This document shows positions 12,501 to 23,519 of a DNA stretch of 64,000 nt, piece by piece. Origin of the DNA: Pocillopora verrucosa (Eukaryota; Cnidaria; Anthozoa; Scleractinia; Pocilloporidae). Position numbers and translations under genes: made by a program. The stretch covers positions 24,312,404 through 24,376,403 of the forward strand of contig NC_089312.1 in the NCBI RefSeq assembly GCF_036669915.1, written 5' to 3'. The notes under the pieces were generated by a model that saw nothing but the letters and a program-made list of their open reading frames with translations, was not told the DNA's origin and searched no databases. Numbering within the stretch: the first letter of the stretch is position 1; each line of letters begins with the position of its first letter.

Positions 12501-13169
12501 TTTAGGTGAGCTTAAACGTTGCATATCATCCATCCTAGTGTCCCCTTTGTAGCACGTTAAAGATCTTTTCCCTTACTTAATTTCTAGAACGATGACAGCG
12601 AAAAAAAAGGTTTTGTTTGTCTTTCAAAATGGCGACCAACTTTTTTTGAATTGGCTACCACTTTGATGAATTTAGGAGCCAAGTGGCTATCAGAAAAAAA
12701 AATTAATTTCACGCCCTGAACTTTGATTTGCCAGAGAAAGGCATAACTCCAGTTTAACGAGTGTTTTCGTGCACTTTTCGCGTGCAAATTTTCTGGCAGG
12801 ACTACAAACCTTGACTGTGAACAGTCAATGCTAACCCTAAGCAAATATTTTAAAGCAAAGGATTCTGAAATTATTGTTCGGGCGTTTTCAATAAGAGTCC
12901 AAATTAAAACTATATAATTAAAGGTTATTTAAGGTGAAATATCAGGTAGTTTCTGTCTACCAATCAACTCTACGTTTCACTTAGTGGAACTTAACCTTGT
13001 CTAGAGAAATTGACAATTGATGAGTACTTCTATCATTCGTTCTTAGCCCCTTTTTTTTCTCTTTTTCTTTTGTCAGCACGTAAGGACATTATCAAGGAAA
13101 CAGTTTATGTTGCGAGCCCTTCTATATAAGGCAAGGAAAACAGCTGGATTAACGGAAGTAGCAGGATAA
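6561..13169 (+). CDS. TSG101: TSG101, ESCRT-I ubiquitin-binding subunit, complete (10 exons, 440 residues)
   Basis: Exons: 6561-6593, 7600-7684, 8250-8315, 8677-8840, 9221-9455, 9930-10243, 10803-10895, 11759-11895, 11973-12075 and 13077-13169; every phase agrees and the sum is 1323 nt. Residues 1-145 form the UEV domain (YKHANICC near the start, HNDGREARLLALDGTLPV, GVTYNIPVCVWL, YHPFLHEWTY), a catalytically dead E2-like fold that binds ubiquitin and PTAP-type late-domain motifs. Residues 145-260 are a proline-rich linker, about 290-375 a coiled coil for ESCRT-I assembly, and 376-440 the conserved steadiness box (ILNLFAEENAVEDTIYYL, HVRTLSRKQF). The human protein has 390 residues, so the linker here is somewhat longer. 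The protein sorts ubiquitinated cargo at endosomes and acts in abscission. Intron 5 starts with GC rather than GT. A polyadenylation signal AATAAA lies at 13448. Confidence 0.97.
8890..9092 (+). repeat. Dispersed coral-type repeat in TSG101 intron 4
   Basis: It opens with ttaaccctgtaattcccagg and runs through gatcaatactatatatgaag and ttgttgatccaatattactt to agtaaggagagtcatcaata. The second half is the reverse complement of the repeat near 190-345, so both belong to one family. The right end has lost the expected terminal motif. Confidence 0.7.
10539..10747 (+). repeat. Dispersed coral-type repeat in TSG101 intron 6
   Basis: The segment begins taaccttttaactcccaaga and ends gagagctaaagggttaa, i.e. 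short inverted ends of the TTAACCCTTTA type. Its interior (ctcccctccagctgctacat, cattacctttttgctg) differs from the copies at 190 and 8890, so it is a second subfamily. Confidence 0.75.
12264..12718 (-). mobile_element. MITE-like element with CAGGGCGTGAAATT termini, copy 2 (uninterrupted)
   Basis: The 14-bp ends CAGGGCGTGAAATT (12264-12277) and AATTTCACGCCCTG (12705-12718) are perfect inverted repeats, and the element is flanked by the 5-bp direct repeat aactt (12259-12263 and 12719-12723). It is the reverse-oriented twin of the element at 926-1738 and lies in TSG101 intron 9. It encodes nothing recognisable; the internal motifs gtcgccaaattggcgac are themselves palindromic. Confidence 0.85.
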
Positions 13170-16100
13170 AGTTTAATGTGTCTTTCTAGATATTTAGCCG
13201 TGTAAGCTCTGAATTTGCCCGCCTAAGGGCGTTACTTGAGGTTATTCTTTTCTTTTTGTATTTTAGGTGGAGTAATTCTCTTAGATTGCACTAAACAGGA
13301 CGAGATTATTCCACAATTGAGGAATATTTTAAAGTGAAGTTTCGGTTATTATTCCACAAACCAAATCTTTCGAAGGGCTCCTACTGAGGCCTGTATGCAG
13401 CTCGTGAAAAAGTTTGTAGAAGTGAAAGATCACCTCACGTGCAGCTCAATAAAACTACAGCTAATGATCGTGAGACTATTATTTCGTTCTGCTCATGAGG
13501 AATTGGTTGGTTCTGCTTATGTAATGACTTGGACCAACTTTTCAATCTAATCTTCGATGCTTTTAGATATGATTTTTGCGGTGTATATGTGACTGAGAAG
13601 ATGTTTGTAGAGCTATATGAAAACATACTGTACCCATTAAATAACAAAAATTGGACTTTTGGTAGTCGTTATCGCTTTGTATATTGATGTTGAGGAACCT
13701 TATTACATAATTACATATTACATACAATTATTTACCGAAGTTGTGGTAAATGTTCATCACTTTCACCAACACTTAGGTTGATAACTTTATTAGCATTTTT
13801 TACACAAGCTGAACAATTGACAGACCAAATTAAAACTCCACTCTTACAAAATAATCGCAATCAGTAAGATAATCATCCAGAGCGATGATCATTCCCGTGA
13901 ACTGTCACACATCAAATCGAGTAGTTGAAGGATGTTCAAGTTGGACTAAGATCTGAGTCAAATTTTTCCCTGTTCCCTCTCATTATTTACTTGTTTCGAA
14001 GTATCGTTCTCTTTTTTCTGCTTTCATCTCGCCTACGTCCTACTAATTAACGCTTCTGCCCTGCTGGCGGAAACGCAGACAACACAAGCGTGAGAGAGAG
14101 AGAGCTTCGTCTGTGTCTGGGGCGTGTGACTTTTCGCCTTCGCGTACAGGTCCAAAGCACTTGGCGCCCGGTTGAGTAGAGTTCGTGCATGGCAAGCTGA
14201 ACCTTTCGACCCAGACTGTAAGCTCACCCTAAACTCTTCAGAAAATTTAATTATACTAAGGCTCATGCAGGGATTTTACAATAAATGAGATTCAAATCGC
14301 GAAGGGAAGAAACGATATGAGACCCCACCTAGATTTGCTGACACGAATGAACATATCTTGAGTCTAAAATCAAATTTTAATATTAATGTCTGTGTCCTAA
14401 TCCATCTCATCACGCAACGTACGTGCTCTGCTTAAGGAAACATTTAAATCAAAGAGCTCAGAACGAAGCAACTTCGAAGCTTACCTTGTGAATGCTTTTA
14501 ATGGTGTACCTTCAATTCCCGGCAGAGCCAGTCAAACGTTTGGCTTACTCATTCAAGGAAAGGACATCATAAACCCTTATAAGCCACAGTTTTGAACTTT
14601 ATTTTATCGCAATTTTATTGTAACTTTTGTATGACTTAAAGCATTTGTGAGTAAGAATGCCACAGTTAGCGAACTGTGGTTGGGGTCCTTTGAACTTCAG
14701 ACGCTTCAGCTACCGTGGCAGGAAAGTCGAATCCCTTGTAGGGGACAGACAATAGTGACAATAGTCATAATTATTTCAACTGTCTCATTACTTTGAAGAT
14801 TGTCTGAGGAAAAGTTGCTGCTTTTATCCAAAAAAAAAAAAGAAAAAAGAAAAAAAAAACCAACAACCAAAGACACTGATGGTAAGCAGTTGGCCCCCTC
14901 TACGTCTAAATTTGTCCGAGACATTCAAATTGGATCAAGTGAGTAAAACTATTGAGACCACGTGAAAACCTCCCTTTCGTACGTTAGTTGGCCTGTTCCA
15001 CATAAAAGGAGATAAGTGTTTGGAATGTTTCACGAGGATGGTGTGATAAGTAAGTAATTCTTCGAATCTCAAAAATAACAAAAATAATAATATTAATATA
15101 AATTGATTAAAAAACAGGACATGTGGTAGACCTGTTTACAAAAATTGCCTCTCTAACCAAACGTAATCCGTTTGAGGGTCCATTTCCGTGTTCAGATGTC
15201 AAGATTTTATAGTGTGTTGGTCATATAATTTTCCGACTCTGTCAGTAGGGATGAATTCGATATTCATTTTTAAAGAAAAAAAGGCGATAAAATGAAATCT
15301 TTCCTGAAGATGAGATGGACCGTTTGCCATCTTGTCATTCAGTCAATCCATCTATTGATCCATCATTTTCAATCTTCTTTGGAAAGATGACAGCTAATTG
15401 CAAATCACTGTAATTTGTCATGTACAATAATCAGTTTAATCTAGAAAAGTTTCTGTTTTCTGTTTTTGATAGTTTTTTTTTATACCTGTCTGTGCACAAC
15501 CCTCCAAAGCATCCCATAACTTGACTCTATATTGTGAGACAAACGAATAAACGTCCATTTATTTTAAAAACCACGATGATGCCAGCTCAGTAACATCGAA
15601 CTTGCTGACCAGTGAAAAATCTCCTCAATTTCTTATTTCACAATTATTAAACACAAAGACGGGAGATTGATCATAATCAGGGAGCTTACTGTTTTCATGC
15701 TAGTAAAGACAAGATAACTCTACTAGCTCATTACGAGTTAACAAAGAAATTGTGTGCATCTCATTCTCACCCCCACCAATTCCTGCCCCTTTTCCACAAA
15801 ATTTCAAAATCGAATCATTTTACCATGAACCATGAACGAATTCAGAGAATGTAAGCAGCAGTTAGTGATGGCGCTTATAAAGCCAAAATGTCACTTCGTT
15901 GTTGTGGTAACCCATTTTAACCAGTCATGAAACTTCTGTTTCATCCATGACATGCTTATTATTCGTTATCTCGAAGATATAGTCAAATCCTCTACAAAAT
16001 TTCTACTCGCGTCTTACGTTCTTATAATCACCGCCTAACAGCAGACGTCCGCTAACTCTTATGATTAAAAATATGTAAACTCAGGCTAATTTGAATTAGC

Positions 16101-19020
16101 TTCCACTTTGTCAGTTAATTGTCTCTCAGACAGCTTTACTTAAATAGCGATTATCTCTGTGGCGGAAAAACTGCTGATCTTGTTTAAAATAGGTTTTCCC
16201 TGCCAATTCTAGATAAAATTTCAGCGCAAAACATGTGAAAAAATGAATTTAAGATTAAGATGCCGTGACTGAAGCCCATATGAAATATCAAATGATCGTG
16301 TGGATTTGTATCTGTCTCAAGACTGCACCTTTCTTTTGCCCCTATCTTTGGTCAAGTACTTCAATGAAAAAGGGAGTAAGCCTAAGAGTGATGAAAATTA
16401 AACGCAGTTCATAAGGCAGGCCTGTTAGTCTAACAATTTTCCAATTACGCACCGTGTAACTTTAAAAATTTGCAACAGCTTCAAAGGCGGATTGGCGGCT
16501 TTGGTGCTTTATTTGCGGAAATCTCAGGAACATATTTTGGCGATTTCTGGAGACTGAAACTCTGAAAGCTTAATATCAATGCATTAGTTAGAAAATGTAA
16601 AGTGTGAATAGTTTATTACCTTTTGAGTTGCAACACACTCTGCTTGGTATAGGCATTTCAATCAATTCCATTAAATGTTCGAGGACAACGTCTTCTTTTT
16701 GTCCAGGAGGACATCCACATGACCAAAAAGGTTACGCTTACCCCTGCTGTGTGCAACAAAACGCTGTTTCAGTTTTCAAGGGGCTTGTTTGAGTATTTCC
16801 TTTCGTGTTGGGAATTCCATACAATACTGCGCCCCTTATTCCAGGAGTAGTCTTTCAGAGAGACGAAAAGTTTTTACCTCTGACGTTCAATGCACGCTCA
16901 TTAAGGGTAATACGTGCTCGTTTAATAGTGGATCGTTCGATACGAAAAAAAAAATTTTAAACTAGACAGTGACTAACAACTATTCTTAAGTTCACTTCGT
17001 CCCTACATCACAAACGGTTTTTGTTTTTTTCATTTTTCCCAGTATTTCGCCGCTTATAGAGTTACTAAATTAAATTGAAACAACTGTTTGATTTTTTTCT
17101 GTATGAGTGTTCCTTGACCTTTTGGACATTTGGACTTATAATCTTTCTTTGAAGTTTTTTTCCCATATAATGTAACTTCATCTCACTTTGAACTACCGCA
17201 CAGAAAGTAACCTACCGCGCTATCATGCTGTTGATTCCAATTAGTTAATATTTCTGCCCCATCTGAGTCCATTCTGGGTTGCAATACTCCACTGAACGAA
17301 ACATGTGTCTTTTCAAAACAAATACGGGCATGATTGATTCAACAGTAGCTTGTGCTTTACATGAAACGGAAAGTTTGAAAACCGTAGACGTTATGCAAAA
17401 CTGATTCTATTTTTAGACTCTTAAAGTTGTTTCCATACCGTAAAATACTGCACGGTTCAGCGTTAATTCTTATCTCTGATACGTCTGTTAGCATTCGTAT
17501 ATATAATGACTTATATCTGTTCACACTTGTACTATTATTAGTATTGCTATTTGTGCAAATCTTATATGATAGAGCCATTCAGTGTCAAGAAAATCGGGCT
17601 AGATGCTCTGCATGTCGAACCAGTAAATCCCTTCAGTCGCCAATGGTCTTAGGATCGCAGAAATCGCCTTAGTTGTTTTTAAAATCCCACAGTCATTATG
17701 GATCGCTCTATGTCGACTTAAAACGCCCACAATTAGTGGCAACGTTTGGATCGCTTTAAGCTGACTGTAAGCCAGCAAATATGGAGCCCTTGGCGCCCAC
17801 AGGAGTTCTGTCTTTTCTTCAGGACTTTCCTCATTAGATAGAGACCTCAATTATATAAATAACAGCGTTGAGCCCACATGTTTGCCAATAGCAGGGTGAT
17901 CATACCATTCTCGTTTTTTACCTTGGGAGATTTGAATTTTTGTAACATTAATTAGTTTACATTCTGATCTAAATTATCCAATCGTCAATTAGCACTAGTT
18001 GCTGCAAACAAGAAACAACGCTCTACGGTTTACCTGTATACAAGCTGTAAATCAAGGAAAACTCATTGATCTTAAAGGAAACGAGGAAATTGGTGTTTTT
18101 ACGCCACCATACTTTAGTTAAAATCTTTACGCCAGAGCATAAATATTCTCCCACTCTTTGATAAATTAACTAATGGAGAATTGTTCATGCCAATTCTGCT
18201 TCTCACTGTCGGCATATGTGACCAGCAGCCTAGTGTAGGTGAAGTTTATTTACCGAACACCAAGAACTAAGATGCATGAGCCAACAAGCTTCTGTAAGTC
18301 AACCGTCCATCCGACATCTTCCGACAACATCATCAAGCAAGTTGTGAGATAAAAAGACTCTCGAACATAGGATAGTCAAACGTGTAAATTTTGCTGGATA
18401 CGTGTCAAATGGAAGATGGAGGTAAGCAAGGCGAATGCTGGAATGGGCGTGAATTTCCGCAGTTTCATGGGTGTGCTCCAGTTCATAAGATTAAAATTTA
18501 AATCGTTTCCTTAGAACAAGAATGTTTACATTCTCAGTTTTTCTAGAAGTATTTGATCCGCCGTTTCTTGTAGCTCCAGAGTTTTCTTTGATAATTAAAC
18601 ACGTTCGTTCTTACTGTAACTAGTGGGTTTCGATTGTAACTAATCATTCAAATATGAAAAAAGAAAAAAAAACTAACACTATGAAGCTGACTGAAAGCGA
18701 AATTTGTAACCTAGGTTAGTGTAAGTAAGAATTATTTAAGCTCCTCTGCAACGCAAATGAAAGCACGTAGTGTGTGTTGGGAAAAGTGGTCTCTGCCTAA
18801 CGGGTATTCACTTCCATTGCCAGCAGACCTCTAAAAACAGGCGGATCTCATTAACAGGAAAGCAATTAAGATCGTTTTGTCTGATTGGCCACGATTTAAG
18901 TGTAGAATGGACCTTGATTCTTCTTGAAGCATATCCGGTTTAGCACGTTGATAAATAAAGACTCGTGGCATTGACAGCCGCCAATGTTGAAGATAAGCTC
19001 GAGCTAAACATCGCACCGCC
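13170..19020. other. Non-coding stretch, no gene recognised
   Basis: After the TSG101 3' end (AATAAA at 13448) nothing between 13.5 and 19.0 kb reads as a conserved protein. Open frames are short, overlapping and lack splice-compatible neighbours. A short GA-repeat occurs near 14090 and an A-rich run near 14830. Confidence 0.55.
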
Positions 19021-19668
19021 ATGAGGAGCATTTACATATCGATTTTGCTAATGCTTGCATTACTGAAGATTATCGCTATTGGCCATCCAATTAAGCAACA
19101 AGGAGACCCTGAAGCCATCATAATAATTATGACTGGGCAACGAGTAGAAAAACCAAATATTGAGTCGACTCTCGAGCAGACAGACCAGAAGCCGAAAGAC
19201 CGATGGCTGAAGCACTGGGTAAAGAGGATATTAAGTAAGAAAGTATTTAAAAAAAGTGAACTTCTTTTTCGATTATTTTTTTCTTTTGTGTCAAAGCTTT
19301 GCTTCAAGCAACAATTATTACCGATAACCAATGTCGAATCGCAAGAGAAATCTCTCAGCGGAAAATTAATATTACAATTAATAGCCAGTCTTGTTTGATT
19401 TGATTTTTGACATGAGAGGGTGTTGACGGAAGACAGTTTTTAAGAAGATTTGACGTGGCTGATTTTACCATATCTTTCAGACACGTCCAAAAGCCGACTA
19501 AGTGACCTTACAGGCCAACTTTTAATCCTTAATAAAAATTTTGAGCATGATAGTATAGTAATAGTATTCCACAGATTTAAGACAATATTGAGACCACAGA
19601 CAAAGAAAGGGCGGCGTAATGATCTGAAAAGTCACGACCACTGTTATTTTTCCATTGAGAGGGTTTAG
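19021..19668 (+). CDS. Small secreted protein, family member 1 (two exons, 133 residues)
   Basis: Exon 1 (19021-19234) starts at ATG with an immediate hydrophobic signal peptide (MRSIYISILLMLALLKIIAI) and ends ...RWLKHWVKRIL before a GTAAGA donor in phase 1. Exon 2 (19481-19668) follows a good acceptor (tatctttcag) and stays open for 62 residues in exactly that phase, which supports the join. The mature protein is hydrophilic and mildly basic, with a single Cys near the end. The motif PEAIIIIMTGQRVE after the signal peptide, and W-V near the end of exon 1, match the two genes at 23.4 and 28.6 kb. A TATA-like ataaataaag lies about 70 bp upstream. I know no family of defined function that fits; an extracellular role is inferred only from the signal peptide. 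Confidence 0.6.
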
Positions 19669-22560
19669 ACATTGATGAACCTAGAACTACGGAAAATTAA
19701 AAATCCCTTTTCAGGCGTTTTTGCAGCCTCCAATTAAATCTTTTATTATTATTGCGGATATGCTTAGCGAAGAAGCTTCTAGACTTTTACACGGTTGACC
19801 GACGAACGATCAATTTGCACAGCACCAAAACGACTTTTGTGTGTGTGTGTGTGTGTGTGGAACTAATGCATCTTACACTCTGCTTCCTTTGTTGCCAATA
19901 ATAGAGAACAAAAATGGCAGATGACTCTCCCGATCGATACAGTGGACCTCGGTGAGAATGCAAGACTTGTGGTGATGAGGAAAATGCGGTGTTTTGGTCT
20001 GAAGAAATCCAAACAATATTTGTTTTGCCGACACTGGCGTAGGACACGTAAACAACTCTAGACTTAAAAAGTTTTAAACTTGAATTATAAATTTCATTAG
20101 AGGTGTAAATCTAAACTGTTATCGCATACGCTTTCGTCAAGATGATGTTAAAGTAAGCTATTTATAGAATTTTTTAGCCCGTTTGCTAAGCTCGTGTGAG
20201 ATATTCTGTGCAAGGTCTACAACTACCGTTGTAAAGGGGCGTTCTGATACTGTACGACCGGAAAGAGTCCGAAAGTTATCTGAACCGCATTGCTCTTGTT
20301 GATTTATTTGTTTGACATCTTTACAGTTGAGATGAAAAAGAAGAACTGCAGAGAGTGAATTAAACTAAAACAGATGTGGGCCTGTAAAAGAAATAATCAC
20401 CAACAGTCGCCATGGCCATTTAATATGTCATCAGCCGAAAGACGGCAAAATGCCAGAGCTAGCAGACAGGGCTATTAAAATAGAATTACGCAAACATGTT
20501 GTTTGAGTACATGTTATGACCAAGATAAACAGAGATCAGCAGTGTAGGTTAGTATAACATACAGGTCAGTCAAATCTTCTTATCACGCCTCTCCTTAGCA
20601 CGGAGCATAACACCTCCGCGGAGATAGCAGGCGACTCAGGCAAATACGTTCCCTCCAGAAATTGTCTTCAAAGTGAAATTCAAGCTATCAGTGTCGGTCT
20701 GTTCTAAAGAACTCATAAACTGCAAACTCGGACAAAAAGCATGCTCTATTACAGTAGATGCATATCAGAGATTTTTTGCGCCTTTGAGATAGAGGAAAGT
20801 ATGCGCTCCCTGTAGCTCTCCAACAGTTGAATAATACAGTCCGCTTGTCACAATAATACCAAATTTGGGCATACTGTAGGGCCAGATTTTGACTTTTAAG
20901 ATTTCATGAGTCCAGCGTTAAGGTTCAGGATGTGGTTTACAAATCGACACTCAGTAATTTCCGTCTGGAAATAAAAAAAACTTTCGTATAGTAGCGCATG
21001 TTGTTTTTATTTTCCGGATGAAGCAGTCAAAGTCAGTTACACAACAAACACTCAGCTCGCATCTTTGGGGAAATTAAACCAAGTGTCTGAATTATTATAT
21101 TATCAGGCACTAGAATGTGTTTGCAGAGAAGATTATTTAAAATTCTTTGCAGTATTTCATCTTCCTATCATCTGCCCCACGGTCAAGAAATAGGGAATTG
21201 TGAATTAGTTAATTGCATTATTACCAATCCGGATAAGTGGAATTTTCGGAATTATTTTAATTCACGAACAAAAGTTGCAACATTTACGTATCAGGAATTT
21301 ATTGTCACAGTTTATGTACCAGAAATACATTCAAAAAATACTTCTCGCCCGATCCCTCACAATTTCACACATTTCAAGTGTTTGTCGTTGCCGAGGTATG
21401 GACAGCTCAGAGGGTTCTTTTATGGCAACTGAAAGTTTATTTCTCTTGCGGTTTTACCCACAAAGCAATCAGTGACCAGGGGAAAGAAGGCAAAGAGGCC
21501 ACATCTTTTCTGTTGGAGTTTCGCGTTGAGAGGGAAAGTGAGAAAGACATGGGGTGATCCATTTTTGTTTCAAACGTCTTTCCCGCTTTCTGCTATCTGG
21601 AATGCACAGAACATAATCGATAGCGACCATGTGATCATGTCTCGTGTTCTATGACGACTGTTTTACCCGTGTTTATTTTCTTCCGTCATCAGCTTGTGCA
21701 TCATCACACGTAGAACACATTTAAAGACCGGACGTATAATACTTAAAAATATAAATGATGATCAATCAGATCATAAGGCAAACAACTATCCGTATATTTC
21801 TGAAAATGAACGGCCGCCAGAACCACGAGTTCAAGTGAAATATATGAAGGTATCGCATTAACACGACAGAGCAACGATTCAGTGGATAATCATTTTATGA
21901 GCGACTTTCGCAATTAATCGGAGTAAAGTGAATTGGTATTTTTCTGATTTATTTCCTTCCACTAATTTGCTAAAGTCAATCATTACACCCCATCATCAAG
22001 CAATTATATTGAATAGCTCTAATGCATTCCTTAATCGTTGGGGAACGGATCTCTCCAAGATGGCATCAAAAGACGTTTAATTTACCGGCTACCCCGTTTT
22101 AGCAACGATGTCAAGTAGGCAAAAAGGTGCTTTGATTTTGTTTAATGTGCTTAAACTACTTTGTACCTAAGTTGTTTTGATAAGTGTTTGTTCTAAGACG
22201 AAGCTGAAATGGTCTGATATCATCCCAATTACCATGTCATTCTGTCGTCATACAACAGTCGTTTCCTTCATAAATAGCTTCCTTTTTATGATGAAATAAA
22301 ACACGTAATGGCTATTTTTCTCAAGGTGTATTTTAAGAGATAAATAATCCATTACAGTCAATTACATCTTCGAGTCAAATAAGGCTTACAACTGGCATGA
22401 GGTAGCAAAAACAACGTCCTTGAACGAATATCAAAAGATGTATTTATTATAAATAGATAATCATTGTATAACTTCACTTTTTCCGTGTACAAATAAATAA
22501 CATTCTGATGATGCAAGACTCTTCCTTTTTTCGAAAAGCGTCCCACTAATAAATAACATT
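19669..22560. other. Non-coding stretch, no gene recognised
   Basis: Only short, unsupported open frames are present. A (TG)n microsatellite of about ten units lies at 19838-19858. I see no repeat with clear ends. Confidence 0.5.
19838..19858 (+). repeat. (TG)n microsatellite
   Basis: An uninterrupted TG dinucleotide run of about ten units. Confidence 0.95.
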
Positions 22561-22682
22561 TTATCCAGATCTTTCTTGAGCTGGCACTCTATTTTTCAGT
22601 TCCTCGCAAGAGTAAACATTGTCATCCTCTGAGTTCATAAATTTCACCAAGAATCTGCTCCAGAAAATCTGCCTTGTTTCGA
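22561..22682 (-). other. Candidate terminal exon downstream of secreted-protein member 2
   Basis: A strong acceptor (pyrimidine-rich, ending TTTTACAG, at 22683) precedes a 122-nt segment. One frame is open to TAA at 22561 and encodes QIFWSRFLVKFMNSEDD and a single Cys. That frame needs a phase-1 donor, whereas the exon at 23198 ends in phase 0; in phase 0 the exon gives only 12 residues before TGA. It may be a terminal exon of the 23.4-kb gene through an unseen middle exon, or chance. Confidence 0.3.
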
Positions 22683-23197
22683 CTGTAAAAGCATAAAAAA
22701 TCCGTATTAGATAAGAGCAAATAGTTTCGATCTTCTGCATGTGATTTCTTCACCGTCGGAGAGCCGAAATGTACGTGTAACAACTGCCAATTTATCAAAC
22801 TGCTTCATAAGGAAACCCAGCCAATAACTTTAATTGTTTCATCTTCATTGCGGTTGCAGTTGTTGAACCAGAAACAAGCAACAGGAAGTGTCAGGAATGT
22901 GCTTTGCCCTCGTCACTTCAATTTTGCAAACATTTTGTTTTCCCATGTTTAAAATTTCGGTTTTACACAAATTGTGCAGTACAAGGGTGCTAAAGTTTCC
23001 CACTTCGTGCTGAGTAAGTTAATTCTTAAGCTTTCAAAACCTGTATATAACAAATTTAAGTTCTTGCTACTGGTCATGCTAAATTTACTGTAACAAATCT
23101 GTGAGCCTACTAGAGTTTGCGTTGCCAGCATAAACATAATGTAGAGAGATAACGCTCTGAGCACAGTAAAAGAAGATCAAGGTGTAAAGATTCTTAC

Positions 23198-23458
23198 CTT
23201 AGATCTGTGCGTTGTTTTGTATTTTTGAACCCACTTCGATAACTCTGATACTTTTCTTTCCAGCTCCAGTTCTTTGTTCTTCAGTCTCTTAAGCTTTCTT
23301 CTCAGCCTGACGTCATCCGATGCTTGCTTTTTTTTGTTCCTCTTAAGTTCATCTCTTCTTGCAGTAAGTGATAAAGCAAACCCCTCACTGTTTCTGCAGA
23401 GGGTAGCCAGGACGAGGAATAATACAAAAGAAATCGTCAGCACTGTTGATGTTTTCAT
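23198..23458 (-). CDS. Small secreted basic protein, family member 2 (first exon)
   Basis: The ATG at 23458 opens a signal peptide (MKTSTVLTISFVLFLVLATL, cleavage likely around residues 22-26). A strongly basic helical region follows (LRRKLKRLKNKELELERKV, residues 52-70) and ends SELSKWVQKYKTTHRSK before a consensus GTAAGA donor at 23197. The exon is 87 codons, phase 0. After the signal peptide the motif EGFALSLTARRDE corresponds to HGVVFVLTNGRVR in the 28.6-kb gene. Transcription signals are good: TATAAAAG lies on the same strand at 23519-23512, 54 bp before the ATG. The 3' exon is uncertain (see 22561-22682). Function unknown; the charge would suit a membrane- or polyanion-binding secreted peptide, which is inference only. 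Confidence 0.65.
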
Positions 23459-23511
23459 CTTTCTCTCAGCGTGTCTATGCAAATGTGTCTCACGATGCTT
23501 CTTGCAGCGGT

Positions 23512-23519
23512 CTTTTATA
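23512..23519 (-). promoter_or_regulatory. TATA box of secreted-protein member 2
   Basis: A consensus TATAAAAG on the minus strand, 54 bp upstream of the start codon at 23458, which places a start site roughly 25 bp before the coding region. Confidence 0.65.

Noticed and set aside
21115..21432. 105-codon plus-strand frame
   Set aside because: No signal peptide, domain, splice partner or resemblance to the neighbouring secreted family; probably chance.
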